From: Parietaria judaica
Taxonomy: Eukaryota > Streptophyta > Magnoliopsida > Rosales > Urticaceae
Length of the DNA stretch: 64,000 bases
Assembly (NCBI GenBank): GCA_954871525.1
Contig: CATOZS010000011.1
Span: 372,001 to 436,000 of the forward strand
Reading direction: 5' to 3'
Below are positions 44,901 through 56,749 of the stretch, piece after piece. A model generated the notes under the pieces. The model was not told where the DNA came from, searched no databases, and was given only the letters and a program-made list of their open reading frames with translations. Positions within the stretch are counted from its first letter, which is position 1, and the number at the start of each line of letters is the position of its first letter. The translations under genes were made by a program, and so were the position numbers.

Positions 44901-46200
44901 GGATCTTAATCCCGCTGACTCAGGCAAAATAAGACCGAGAAAGGCAGGATCTTAATCCCACCGACTCAGGCACAAAAGACCGAGAAACGCCGGATCTTAA
45001 TCCCGGTAACTCAGGCACAAAGACCGAGAAAGATGGGATCTTAATCCGCCGACTCAGGCAGCAAAGACCAAGAAAAGCCGGATCTTAATCCCATCGAGTC
45101 AGGCAAAAAAGATAGAGAAAGGCCGGATCTCAATCTCGCCGACTCAGGCAAAATAAGACCGAGACAGGCTGAATCTTAATCCCGCCAAATCAGGCATTAA
45201 AGACTGAGAAAGGCTGGATCTTAATCCAACCGACTCAGGCAACAAAGACCGAGAAAGGCAGGATCTTAATCCCACCGACTCAGGCAAAAAATAAGACCAA
45301 GAAAGGCCGGATCTTAATCCCGCTGACTCAGGCACAAAGACCGAGAAAAACTGGAGCTTAATCCTGCTTACTCAGGCACTAAGACCGAGCAAGGGTGGAT
45401 CTTAATCCCGTCAACTCAGGAAAAATAAGACCGAGAAAAGTTGGATCTTAATCCCACTGACTCAGGCAACAAAGATCGAGAAAGGCCCGATCTTAATCCC
45501 GCCGATTCAGGCAATGAAGATCGAGAAAGGCCGGATTTTAATCTGCCGACTCAGGCAAAATAAGACCGGGACAGGCTGGATCTTAATCACTCCGACTCAG
45601 GCAAAAAAAGACCGAGAAAGGCCGGATCTTAATCCCGCCAACTCAGGCATTAAAGACCGAGACAGGCTGGATCTTAATCCAGCCGACTAAGGCAATAAAG
45701 ACCGAGAAAGGCCGGATCATAATCCCGCTGACTCAGGCAAATAAGAACGAGAAAAGTCGGATCTTAAACCCGCTGACTCAGGCAAAATAAGACCGAGAAA
45801 GGCAGGATCTTAATCCCACTGACTCAGGCACAAAAGACCGAGAAACGCCAGATTTTAATCCCGCTAACTCAGACACAAAGACCGAGACAGGCTGGATCTT
45901 AATCCAGCCGACTCAGGCAATAAAGACCGAGAAAGGCCGGATCATAATCCCGCTGACTCAGGCAAATAAGACCGAGAAAAGCCGGATCTTAATCCCGCTG
46001 ACTCAGGCAAAATAAGACCGAGAAAGGCAGGATCTTAATCCCACCGACTCAGGCACAAAAGACCGAGAAACGCCGGATCTTAATCCCGCTAACTCAGGCA
46101 CAAAGACCGAGAAAGGTGGGATCGTAATACCGCCGACTCAGGCAATAAAGACCGAGAAAAGCCGGATCGTAATCCCGCCGACTCAGAGAAAATAAGACCG
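41905..46200 (+). repeat. 45-bp tandem array (about 95 units) with 1127-bp higher-order units
   Basis: The unit contains GACCGAGAAAGGCCGGATCT, then TAATCCCGCCGACTCAGGCA; unit length varies from about 44 to 47. A distinctive variant unit (GCTGAATC...CGCCAAATCAGGCAT) occurs at 42914, 44041 and 45168, exactly 1127 bp apart twice, and the neighbouring variants repeat in the same order. The array is therefore a higher-order repeat of about 25 units. The third copy lacks one unit near 45530. Short open frames have no domain. Confidence 0.93.
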
Positions 46201-46415
46201 AGAAGTAAGACGCTCAAGTGCGAAACTCGACAAAATTACTAAAAGATAAGACGCTAAGGCGCAAAGACCGGAAAAGTAAGACGCTAAGGCGCGAAATTTG
46301 GACTGAGATGACTCGGCCCGAGAAAATAAAGCTCTTCGTGAGCACCAACCGATTTTCAAGAAGAGGACTTAAAGTTTCTCACAAGATTAAATCTCCCAAG
46401 AAACTGGGGGGTTAA
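46201..46415 (+). other. 3' interior and polypurine tract, B-related element
   Basis: GTAAGACGCTAAGGCGCGAAA motifs (three), then CTCCCAAGAAACTGGGGGG directly before the LTR. Confidence 0.8.
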
Positions 46416-46636
46416 TGTTATGGGTATTTTTCGGAGCCTAAAAATGTTAAGGCCCAGCCCAATAAACACATTTAAAAAGGCTCAAACGCCAAAGGCCCAC
46501 GAAAGCAATCCGGGTCCGCCCCGAAATAGTCAACTCTGACTAGACTCAGAAAAGTAAATGAGACCTGCCCCGATAAAGTCAACTCAAAACCGACTTGGGA
46601 ATACTAGTGCGGGATCTATTCCGAAAACATGCTTTT

Positions 46637-46842
46637 AGGGGTCGTTACGACCCCTAATTAGGGGTCACTGTGACCCCTAATAAATAAAGTATGCATTTAG
46701 GGGTCGATACGACCCCTAATTCCCTAAAGATAAAAACATGGTTTTAGGGGTCGCAACGACCCATAATTAGGGGTCGCTACGACCCCTAAAACATAAACCG
46801 TGCCTTACGACCCCTAATTAGGGGTCGATACGACCCCTTAGG
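46637..46842 (+). repeat. Array of AGGGGTCG-N-ACGACCCCT palindromes in the LTR
   Basis: Six to seven palindromes of the type AGGGGTCGTTACGACCCCT, with variable centre, lie immediately upstream of the TATA box. They occupy the same place as the unrelated 35-bp palindromes of 23749-24030. Confidence 0.88.
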
Positions 46843-46859
46843 GGTCGCACGAGGCTCTC

Positions 46860-46867
46860 TATAAATA
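46860..46867 (+). promoter_or_regulatory. TATA box, B-related LTR
   Basis: TATAAATA just downstream of the palindromes. Confidence 0.7.
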
Positions 46868-48820
46868 CGAGAGCCCCCCCACCTCATTCGGTAAGCTTTC
46901 TCAAGCCAAAAAACCTCTGCTCGCCAATCACACTTCCCGACTCATAAAGTACTCGACTAATGTTGAGCGTCGGAGCGAGCGACAGAGGTCCCCCCCTCTG
47001 CCCTCCTCGGGAGTTCACGTTTTTTACACTCTTTGCAGGAGCGGAAAAGGAGGCGGATTAATCAAAGGCGAAGAAAGGAGCTTCAAGCCCTTCGAGACCA
47101 ACATCGCGGTCATTGGGTCCGGCCCAAAACGGAGTTATGGGCCGCTTTTCACGTTGATCCGAAAAACGGCATTAACAGTACCCTTTTTTGAATTATTTTA
47201 AACATAAAAATTAATTCGATACACATAAATCTCAACGGTTGCTTTGTTAAATAACTGTATATAATTATAATTATTTTTTTTTTTTAAATAAACATACGAG
47301 TGAATGTTTTTTTAGTTGCAAATATATATTAGGTAATTTTATTATAGTTCCTATTTGTTAGGTAATTTCAATAAAAAGAATCGTAAAATACATTTTCATT
47401 CACGAAGATATATATATAGAGAGAGTTCCTATTTATTAGGAAATTTTAATAAAAATTAATAATTATTTAACTAATATACGAATGCTAAAATATGTGGATA
47501 TTAGTATATAGATGTAATATGTTAATGAAAATTGACCACGATTAAAGCTAACAAAATATTAATATTTATCATATATATTACTCAATGTTTGACCAAAGAA
47601 CGCTTGCTTTAATGAAATTTTAACTAATAACTGTCACCTCTTCATTGGAAACTCTTCAAATGATTTTTTTCTTTTCTGTTATAAAGGAATTTTCTCGTTT
47701 TGAAACTCTTATTTCTCTTTAAGTACCACTTTTCTCTCAATATGATAGTATTATACATTTCTTCCTCAAGAGCTAAATATTGCAGGAGCAGATTGTTTCA
47801 AACCATTAATATTCGAAGGTATTCATTTGAAAGATTGTTTTTGTTATCTTCTTTTTTTAAGCCTTTACTAACCTTTACTTAATTGTAAGTTTTTAAATTT
47901 ATACATGCTGTAAATTTGCAGGTGGAGTAGAAAAAATTTATAATATACAAAGATGAACAAGAAGAAGGCAACAAAAATTAAGAAAATCAGGTTTCTTTAT
48001 ATATTTATCTGTTTTACAAATTTAATTAGATTAAACATATACCACTTCAAATGCAAATCTGTTTTTTTTTTCTATCGATTTTTTTAATGTTACTAAAACT
48101 CCAGTAGAAGACATGTTTGCAAAAGATTTTTTATTTGATATTATGTTATTTCTAAATTGTTAAGTTTTCATAGAAATCGTGTAATATACACAAATAGAAT
48201 TGTAGTATACATGAAGTCAATTTTTATGTTCGATCAATATGCCCGTTTTGTTTTTCATATTTTATTTTGCTTTCTGAGTTTATCACTAATAAAGATGTTT
48301 TTTTTTTCTTCAAAATAATTACAGGTAGTTTATATCAAGGATTATAAATGTCGTTGTCTTTGTATACTGATTCTAATGGTATAATTTATTAAGGAATTAT
48401 ATAAAGTTTCAATAGTTATACATCCGTAAAAATAAAAATTCAAGTTGCTTGAATTGATTTAAAACATTTCTATATTTTCTAATTCCCAATTCAAAAAATT
48501 AGTTTATGTAATTGACAATTCAAACATATACTTTAGTCGTCTTCGACTAAATACATTAGAAAAATAAGATAAAGCTATTGAGTAATGTGCTTCAAAATAT
48601 TTAGGTCTTTCATTTATAATAAAATTAAGTTAGGGGCTTTGTTTTAACAAGAAATTTGAAGAGATTGTTTACACTTGACTAAATATGAATTATTAAAATT
48701 TAGTTTTTATTTTTTATTTTTTATATTGTTTTAAGTGATGACCATAAATCAACAATTTTAAACCTTTTTCTCTCTCTTGTTTTTTGAATTATTTTAAATA
48801 GAGAAATGTAGAAGTACAAT

Positions 48821-49000
48821 ACTTCGTGAATGTTGCAATTCTTTATTTTGGATAGTTATTTTAGTGAAATATAAAGGTTGCAGCTCTTCATTTTAAAAGT
48901 TACAACACTTCGTGAATGTTACAACTTTTCATTTTTGGTAGTTATTTTAGTGAAACATAAAGGTTGTAACTCTTTATTTTAAGAGTTACAACACTTCATG
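48821..49000. repeat. 86-bp tandem duplication
   Basis: ACTTCGTGAATGTT occurs at 48821 and 48907, and ACTTCATGA at 48993, each 86 bp apart, with TAGTTATTTTAGTGAAA shared in each unit. Confidence 0.8.
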
Positions 49001-52000
49001 ACATACATAAACTTCTTTGTACAATTACACTTTCATTCTACAACTATCGGTTACACTTTCATCCACAAGAAGAAAAGACTCATGGAGTCCTCTCATCTCT
49101 GGTATGTTATTTTGTATTTAATTTTTAATTTGTTCGATCTGTGTTCCTCTTTTTTTTTTCTTCAGTTACATGCTTTTTAATTTGTTATTGATTTTTTTTT
49201 TGTTAGTGTCAATATATCTGCTTAAATATTTTTTACATAATTACGAAGCAAGTCCGCAAGTTTAAATCTTAGATATTTGTCGATTTGGCGGAAAATGAGG
49301 ATCAACAAATAAGTACATCAAGAAACGAGTCATCTAGAAAGAAAAATGAGTGAGAAAATAAATTTCTATGAACATTCAAGGTGGAAGTCTATGCAATTTT
49401 TTTTAAAATTGTGTTGTTTGTCATGTTTTCTTTTATTGTTTTTTATATTATGTTTTCTTTTGATTGCCTAATATTATATGATTGTGATGAATATGCTTTC
49501 AGACAGTTGGGTGGTTCTAGGGCTAGGTGGGTTTTTCGAACTATCATAATATTTCTCAAATAGACGCATATAAATCATTTCTAATACCACTCTTCGTCAC
49601 ACATTTATCCATCGTTTCTTTATTTTTTTCTACGTAGAATTTTCTCCTAGAATAAGAGACATTCTAATCATTCAAGTGCATGCGAATCAGATTCTATTTT
49701 CTTACTTCTTTCTAAATGTTTTATGATATAAGCAAACAATAGTTTTTAAGATCGTAATGATTATTTAGAGATTTTTCTGATTGTATTTTATTTTATTTTG
49801 ATATTTAGGTTTGACAGTAACAAAATTATTGTTTTCCAACAGGGAGAAATTTGTATGGATCGACGATTCTAACTATGACAAAGGAACATATACCTCAAAG
49901 TGTGACTCTACTCCCTTCAATCAATATAAGTTTTTTCTCTAAGCTTTATATTTTTTGTTAGATTTATTTGACTTTCTATTTTACACATTTATTTCGTCAT
50001 TATTTATTACCGTCTAATTCTCAATGCCGAATCTCTCCATCTCTTCCAGCAATCTTATTTCGCCCATTCCATGCTCGCGGTTCGTAACCTACCTGTACAT
50101 GCTTGCAGATGTGCAGATGTAATATTTAAAAGAAACTGATTGTTTAATTTTTTTTATAATTCTTATCAGTGTAGATGTATACAATTTTTTGGGTGCTTCG
50201 CTATTTACATTGTCCATTCCATCTTCTTTTTTTAATGATTAAGAGCAATTTCAAGATATGTGTTCCATTTTATACATATGTTTCTCTAACTAAGTTTGAT
50301 GAGTTTTAGCCAAAAGTATTATTCGATTTTTTGTTTATACATATGTTTCATTTTAGTCTTAATTACTATCATAACCTTTTCAGGTAAGAGTCTTAATTAC
50401 CAAATAAAGTAAAAGAAATGTTGCTGAAGTTTTTTCAACTCCTTTGATTTTCTTAGTATTGCAGATTGTTACTTAATTTTTTATTCATGACTACATGAAT
50501 GATTCGTTCATATGACACGGAACTGCATTTGAAAAAAAAAAAAGGTCTTCAAGTAAAACCAGGTCAATAAATCGTGATTTTGTATTGCGTCGGGGATGGT
50601 CGTTGATGTTACCAATTTTACAAACATGGTTTGTACGACAGACAATATTGAATTAACAACTTCAATAGAAAAGTTAGGTTTTTAAGTACAACCAAGTAAT
50701 TTTCAGTTTCTTTGGAACGAAAATGGTTTAATTAATTAACTAATGGTAATTTTTATGCATTTGTCGGATACGTATTAATATTTTATTTTTGGACATTGTT
50801 TTTGCTGTGTTGATTTTTCAAAATTTTGTTCTTTTTATTTTGGCTGTGTTTTTTTATTATTTATTTTTTGTAATGGAGGGTTGTCCATCTTCACCAACAA
50901 AAGATGTTAAAAAGAATAATCGGACGACCCTTATACTCTTCTGTTGGATTCATGTAGACTATTGTAAGGAGAATGAAGACGGTGAAAAGAATCAGAGAGA
51001 GGATTAATGTGTCTTACTAGAGTTGCATGATTTATTATACATATCTTATTCGTGATTTTTTTTAGTTTATGAAGTATTAATGAACGGTAGGTTAAATTTC
51101 CAGTTTCTCATCACAACTTATGCATTGTGACAAATGTAGGGCATGGACCGAGATGGTTGGGTCGAACAATTTTGGAAGAATTTCTCTGGTAATTATTATC
51201 ATTCTTATACGGATATATGTTCCTAATTTATTATGCTTTAATCTCATTATTACTAGGATAATATAATGCTTTCTTTTTAATCGTTTTTTTCTCTCATAGT
51301 AATGAGATTTGCATGTCTATCTTCAGTGCTGCAAAATGATGGTGTTGTGTATATGAGTATTATGTTAGGGGATATGTTGTATGTATTATTCATTTGAATT
51401 TTTTTTGCTGATTGGGTTTTAATTGAGGTGTATTTCATAGGCTGCATTTGGTGTACGCGAGGTTTTAAAAGTCTCAATTGAGATCGGGGTGTTTAGCCAT
51501 AGAACTTGTAGGCATTGGTGTAAGCATAAAAAATAACGAGAGATTAGCAAAATCATAATATCTCATACTATTCATGAAAAACAACACAATAAATAGGTAT
51601 TTCTTATTGTAGTGTTTCTTGGTTCGAATACAAGTTCTTTGGCCTTTTTCTTATTTACACGACGGGTATTATAGACATTTAATATTATGTTTCTTTTCCT
51701 TTCCGCTTAAATTGACTTCACCGAGTTAAATATAAATTTACCTCCATCTCACTTCAGAGATTCAGACCATAAGATATATTCAAAGAGAAATAAAAAAAAG
51801 ATATAGGCTTCATATATATTAATACAGTAGACATAATGTTTTAGGCTCTATTTTCCTAGATTGGAGTTTGATTTTTCACTTGAGTTGTTTTTTCAATGTT
51901 ATCGTTTGGTGATTTTAAGAACATGTTACAACGAATTTTGATTCAGTTATCGGTTTCGTTTTGTCAATGTGTATTGGTTGTTTTAACCTTTGTAGATCAT

Positions 52001-53333
52001 CCTCGGTCCGTCTACGTTGGCGAGAGTTATCTTTGCTGGACACAAGGGCTGAAACATTTAAGATATGTATGAAAGACATTAATTATTCTATTTTTGTTTT
52101 ATTTTTCTTGATTATATTGACTTACCTAAATATAAAGTTGCTCCGTCTCATTTCAAATGATTTAGATCATAAAAAATATGAAAGAGGAAGAAGAAAAAGA
52201 AATGGACATAAATATAGCCTTCATATATTTAGTTAATTTCAACAAGGAATGTTTCTCTCCATTTTTTGCGCATATGAGTTTGATTTTACAATTGAGTTGT
52301 TTTTTATACTTATTACGAACTTTTAGTTGATATTAAGACCGTGTTACAAAAAAAAATTATTCATTTATTGGTTTTGTTTAGTCATAACTATTTTTTTTTT
52401 GTCAGTGTAATTTGTTCGTTTTTTTTAAAGGAAGTGTGGTTTGGTTTTTTTAACCTTTGAAGAAAATACGCCTTGCTGTCTCAGTCCGTTTACGTTGTAG
52501 AGATGTCATCTTTGCTAGAGGCAAGTGCTTGCTTAGGAATTGTGGTTGCCTCTATTATTCTTCTCAAACCTATTTTATATTTTTAATATATTTAAATTAA
52601 TTTATTCTTATGTATGTTATTTTGAATACTAAGGTCTTTTTATGTCGTTCTTTTTCTTAGTATGATTTGTTTTTCTCAATAAATCAAACGACGTTTCCTC
52701 ATTGACAACTTATGATATATTGTTTATAAATACAAGAAATAAACTTATATAAATACAAGAAATAAACTTATATAAACACATGTAATAAATTGATCACCAT
52801 CGATCAATTATCGCGATTTTTTTTACCTAAACAATTTTACAAAATGTTCAAATTTAATAATTTGTGTTGATACTTTTTCTTTATTTTGTAAACAATAACT
52901 ATAATTAATTTCTCTACAAAATAACTAAATTAATTATTTTAACATTTGACTGCCCTTCCGTAAAAATAATTATTGTATAAAGTTATATACAATTGCTTAT
53001 GCATAACATATGAATTCTAATGTAAAATTTATTCCTTAATACGTAGCTTCTTTTGTGCACAACTTTATAAAAGGTTATAAGGTGACCATTACCAATGAAT
53101 ATTTTTTCTTTATCGAAATTAATCATTCATTTATTCTTACAAAGAAAATTAATTAAAGAACAATATTCATAATAATCATTCATTTCAAAAAAACAAATTA
53201 AAAAAAAGATCATATTAACTTTAGAAAATGATATTATAAAAAAAATTATCAATTGTTTAATTTGATGTGGATCTATAGCTTTTTAGTTACAATATACAAT
53301 CAAATTAAATAACTTATTGAAGTTTTTTATATC

Positions 53334-53363
53334 ACCGCGCAAAGCGCGGTGTCGGTCCACTAG
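53334..53363 (+). other. Helitron 3' terminus: hairpin plus CTAG
   Basis: Perfect hairpin ACCGCGC-AAA-GCGCGGT (53334-53350), nine bases, then CTAG (53360-53363) followed by T. This is the known Helitron 3' signature (subterminal hairpin, CTRR end, insertion before T). Confidence 0.85.
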
Positions 53364-53429
53364 TTCACAATAATTGCAAAAGCAGAAACATTTTGTTTTG
53401 GCTGACATGACGTTACCGTCCCTAAACAC

Positions 53430-53485
<56 letters not shown>

Positions 53486-54239
53486 GCTACTGGGAACTTT
53501 AAAGAAAGTAATGAAGAAAGTATTTTAAAGCGGAAAGGGATGCAAATTCATATAAGAGCTATACGAATTATTGAAACGTATTAAAAAGATACGACTTGTT
53601 TCCTAAGCATGATTTTTTAACTGAAACTTTAGTACCCGCCATTTTACTTGCCCTTTGATTATTTTAAATCTCACTGTAAACTTTGCGAGAACTTTATGAA
53701 TTGAAACCATATATATGAGTCGATAAATAATAACGACCTTCTATATAACAAAGCCGTGAAGAGTATGTATATCTTAATATCCCTGATCGTCGTGAAGAGA
53801 GGGCTGTGAACAAACAATAATGTCCACTGTTGTTCTTCTACAATCAATGTAATTGCATAAAAATCGACCAATATAGTCAGAGTTCAACATTTCATATACT
53901 TGGAATAACTAACTACATGACAGATTTTGAGTAATACTTAAGCAATAAAGTAAAAGACGGAGATATCTATGCGGTTTTTATTCATGGCGATTCGTTTAGT
54001 TTTTACAAATTGGCCTATTGCAAGAATGTCAAAATAAAAAATGTTTCCGAGTAAATGTATTTTGTTTCCAAAACCATTAAGCTGCTTCGAAGCAAAATTC
54101 TTGATTCAGTCAATAATAAATAAGTAAACCTTGAAATCATAAACTCTATAAAACCCATTAAGGATAAAAAGATACTGTTTGATCCAAAAAAACACAAAGG
54201 ACAATATCAGAAATAAGAAAAAATATATATATATATTTA
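53364..54239. other. AT-rich intergenic DNA with long (AT)n microsatellite
   Basis: (TA)n fills about 53433-53481. Nothing else is recognised. The last bases before 54240 (attta, 54235-54239) are the target duplication of the next element. Confidence 0.6.
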
Positions 54240-55037
54240 TGTTAAGGTCGGATTTGGTCAAATCCACCCTCAACACAACTCGTGTCGTTTTGTCCATAAA
54301 CGACATGAGGGAGGCGAGGAAGTTCACCAGCGAAGAGGGAGTTATCTCCGAGGAAGGACATCCCCGAGGAGGAACACCCCCGAGGAGGTTCATCAGCGAG
54401 GGGACGCAGCCACGCGAGCAAGCGGGTCGCGATGAAGCGTCCCATCACGATTCGACAAGGAATTTCGTCATGATGATTATGCAGAGCCCGATGACAGCCG
54501 AAGAGACGTGCATTTATTGAAACTGACCTACTCACTCGATGAGAGCGTCAGCGACGAAGGCCTGCAGAGCCGAATGACGGCTGACGAGATGCGCATTTAA
54601 TGCGGCGCACCTACCCATTACGGCAGCATGCTCGGAGGTGACATAAAGTAAGGATAAACCCTGCTGCCCTCAAATCACGTCAGAAAATGATGATTAAAGA
54701 GGAAAAAGGCGGGAAAGATAGAGGAGGAAGGCATTGTAAACTCTATAAAAGGCAAGATAAGCCTCATTTGTAAGGGTTGTTGGTTGTTCGAACAAAAGAG
54801 AGGGAAAAAAGACTCGACAAAGGAAAGAAAAAATAGATCTGGCAATAGAAAAGGTCGAAGAAAAAGATATATCTGAGGTTCATGATCCTTCATCTGTCCA
54901 GCTATTTAACGGAAGAAAACCGAGCTCATTTCGGAAATTATAATAAAACAGAGATATTCATCATTTGTTGTCATTTTATTTATTATTTGATGATTGTCTT
55001 TGTGACTGGAAAAGGGTGGTGAAAAACCCCCTCTACA
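54240..55037 (+). repeat. 5' LTR of A2
   Basis: 798 bp, TGTTAAGGTCGG...CCCCCTCTACA. It contains TATAAAA at 54744-54750. It lacks the GC-rich array of the other family-A LTRs, having only a short GAGGAGG/CCCCGAGG-rich stretch near 54340-54400. Confidence 0.95.
54744..54750 (+). promoter_or_regulatory. TATA box in A2 5' LTR
   Basis: TATAAAA about 290 bp before the LTR end. The 3' LTR has it at 63088-63094. It would drive the sense transcript including the F-box frame. Confidence 0.7.
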
Positions 55038-55040
55038 GTT

Positions 55041-55058
55041 TGGCGCCCACCGAGGGGC
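55041..55058 (+). other. Primer-binding site of A2
   Basis: TGGCGCCCACCGAGGGGC three bases inside the LTR, identical to the site of the family-A element. About 30 further bases downstream are also shared (GGCTTTGTTTTCTTTCTAAC). Confidence 0.88.
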
Positions 55059-55277
55059 TTTGTTTTCTTTCTAACTCACAGCCAGGAATTTGGAGGGGCA
55101 TGACGTTATCATAAGGAAGCAACTCAAGGGGCAGGAGTGACGTAAGGCAGGGAGACGTACGGACTCCTCGTATTTAAGAGAGGCCGTTTGATAGACGGTT
55201 GATCAGAAAAGAGGCGCACGCGTATCAATGAATCGGGGCAACTTCCGAAGCATCGTGAAGTGACAGCAAAACAGAGA

Positions 55278-56252
55278 ATGCGAAAGGTTGCTTGCGAAAC
55301 ATTCGACGATTATAAAATGGGAGGCTTGGAGAGGAACAAGGGACACAAGTCTGCAAAATCAAAAACTAACTCGATAAACTCCCAGATAAGCACCAATCTC
55401 CCCACTCGGAAACAAGTTTCCTTCTTACCCCGAAACAAGTTTTTTGCTAGTACTCTCACGATACAGGAGGAAGAAGCACACGGAGAGAAGATGGCGTTTT
55501 GCGAAGGACTCACTGGCCAAGGCCACGCAAAGGAGTCAGGGATGATAGTGGATGAAGATTGGGGATGGCTCCAGGAAGGCACGGCGGGGACCCCGAGAGA
55601 AGATGATCACGAGATGGCGGACTTCTGGAAGCATGAGGAATGGCCGGAAAGTAGCGAGCCATGTCCAATGGAGGAGGACACCACGGAGAGCCAACGGGAT
55701 CAGGAAGAGTCAAGGATCCTAGGCGAACCACACCCCGCGTTGGAACTGGTCCTGCCGTATCTCATGCCCGAGGAACTCCTCGCGATGGAGATGGTGTGCA
55801 CCTCGTTACGCGACGAGGTTAGAGGAAACAACCTTCTGTGGCGCAACCTCAGCATCTACGGCCCGTTGAGCGAGCGGATCACCGACGAGGATCTCCTGAA
55901 GCTGGCGAGGAGGTCTCAGGGGAAGATGGAGACTTTGACGCTGAACGATTGCGACGAGGTCACCAACACCACGGTGGAGACGATCATGCGGGGCAACCCG
56001 ACGCTCGTAAAGCTATGCCTGCCACGCTGCCACCGAATCACCTTGGATGACGTCGTCAGCAACTTGTCCACCATCGAGCACAGGATAAAATTCCTGAGGG
56101 TCAACGGTTTATTTCCCAGGCTCGTGGAGGGAACCAGGGTCAAACTTGAGGACCTTCCCCCTCTGCTCGCGGCAGGGAATCCAGCCGACTATTCCGAGGA
56201 GCAGACGCCTGCCCCACGCGGTCGTCTGCTCGACACAGAGTTCTGCAGATGA
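55278..56252 (+). CDS. F-box/LRR protein, SKIP14-like, captured by the LTR element; C-terminus cut by TGA
   Basis: 324 codons from the first ATG; a longer frame from 55260 lacks an ATG. Residues 1-145 are hydrophilic and acidic. An F-box follows at about 153-190: LELVLPYLMPEELLAMEMVC, then SLRDEV and LLWRNL. Next come LRR-like segments (PLSERITDEDLL, LTLNDCDEVT, LCLPRCHRIT, IKFLRVNGL), the order found in plant SKIP14-type F-box proteins. Such proteins bind ASK1/SKP1 in SCF ubiquitin ligases. After TGA at 56250 the same frame stays open for 79 codons to 56490 with several Cys pairs (CGFCRSC, LCPEC), resembling the Cys-rich SKIP14 tail. So the gene is either truncated or recently interrupted. 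It is intronless, lies in sense, and starts about 240 bp after the LTR. Confidence 0.72.
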   Translation: MRKVACETFDDYKMGGLERNKGHKSAKSKTNSINSQISTNLPTRKQVSFLPRNKFFASTLTIQEEEAHGEKMAFCEGLTGQGHAKESGMIVDEDWGWLQEGTAGTPREDDHEMADFWKHEEWPESSEPCPMEEDTTESQRDQEESRILGEPHPALELVLPYLMPEELLAMEMVCTSLRDEVRGNNLLWRNLSIYGPLSERITDEDLLKLARRSQGKMETLTLNDCDEVTNTTVETIMRGNPTLVKLCLPRCHRITLDDVVSNLSTIEHRIKFLRVNGLFPRLVEGTRVKLEDLPPLLAAGNPADYSEEQTPAPRGRLLDTEFCR

Positions 56253-56749
56253 TGCGACAGAAATGTCCTGGTCTACGAGAAGCCAACGAGGATTCAAGCA
56301 GGAGACTCCGTCCGCCCGCCGTGTTTTGGGCGACGACGAGATGGGCGTGTTTGCGGTTTTTGCAGGTCGTGCTACATCCTCGGTACCACGTGGTACACTG
56401 ACCTCTGCCCGGAATGTAACTTCGGTCGTCCCAGCAGGAGCTCTATGGAGAAAATCGCGTCGTCAGCCTGCTCGATCGTCGAAGAGGAGTGAGCCCGGAG
56501 TAAGGTTTATAAGCTGCTCGGAGCGAGGAGAGGATTGGGGCGGCTACCTTTTTAACCATTAGTAGATTATCATAGGTGATAGAAGTTTGTTTGGGTTTGT
56601 TGTGTCGGATTTCTAATGTCTACGTATGTGTGTTTTTTTTCTTTTGTTATTAAGGAGCGAGCAAATTATAAAGTTGGCAAAGGGTGTATGCAACTCTGCT
56701 CGGTGGTAATACCAATTAGGAGGGAAAGTGTATTGGCAAAAAAAAAAAA
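56253..56749 (+). other. Cys-rich extension of the F-box frame, then spacer
   Basis: 56253-56492 is the in-frame continuation after the TGA (Cys-rich, ends at TGA 56490). 56493-56749 is AT-rich, with a poly-A run at 56739-56754 and no features. Confidence 0.55.

Larger units (their letters stand above)
40104..47177 (+). mobile_element. Family B-related LTR element, 5'-truncated
   Basis: Plus-strand element with only its 3' LTR (46416-47177). The 3' interior, polypurine tract (AAACTGGGGGGTTAA) and LTR start/end (TGTTATG...GGCATTAACA) match the element at 23396-35536. The GC-rich interior with GGCAATGCCTT near 40690 corresponds to 33385 in that element. 5' LTR and primer site are missing; the element abuts a foreign protease sequence at about 40104. 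It has no gag-pol. Confidence 0.82.
46416..47177 (+). repeat. 3' LTR of the B-related element
   Basis: 762 bp, TGTTATGGGT...GGCATTAACA. It has palindromes at 46637-46842, TATA at 46860-46867, and a conserved downstream block (ACTCGACTAATGTTGAGCGT) shared with the other family-B LTRs. Confidence 0.88.
47178..53363 (+). mobile_element. AT-rich region ending in a Helitron 3' terminus (5' end not identified)
   Basis: About 6.2 kb, strongly AT-rich, with no reading frame above about 90 codons. It closes with a Helitron-type 3' end at 53334-53363. There is no sign of Rep/helicase coding, so any Helitron is non-autonomous. A first-exon-like ATGGAGTCCTCTCATCTCTG followed by GTATGT lies at 49081, and a segment of about 70 bp near 51985 recurs in diverged form near 52450. 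The left boundary given is only the end of the preceding LTR; the true 5' end was not found. Confidence 0.5.

Noticed and set aside
41905..46200. CRISPR-like interpretation of the 45-bp array
   Set aside because: Units are contiguous and diverged with no unique spacers; plant nuclear context; it is an ordinary tandem repeat.
51160..51215. Possible captured coding piece (MDRDGWVEQFWKNFSG-like)
   Set aside because: Short, no splice context confirmed and no homologue recognised.
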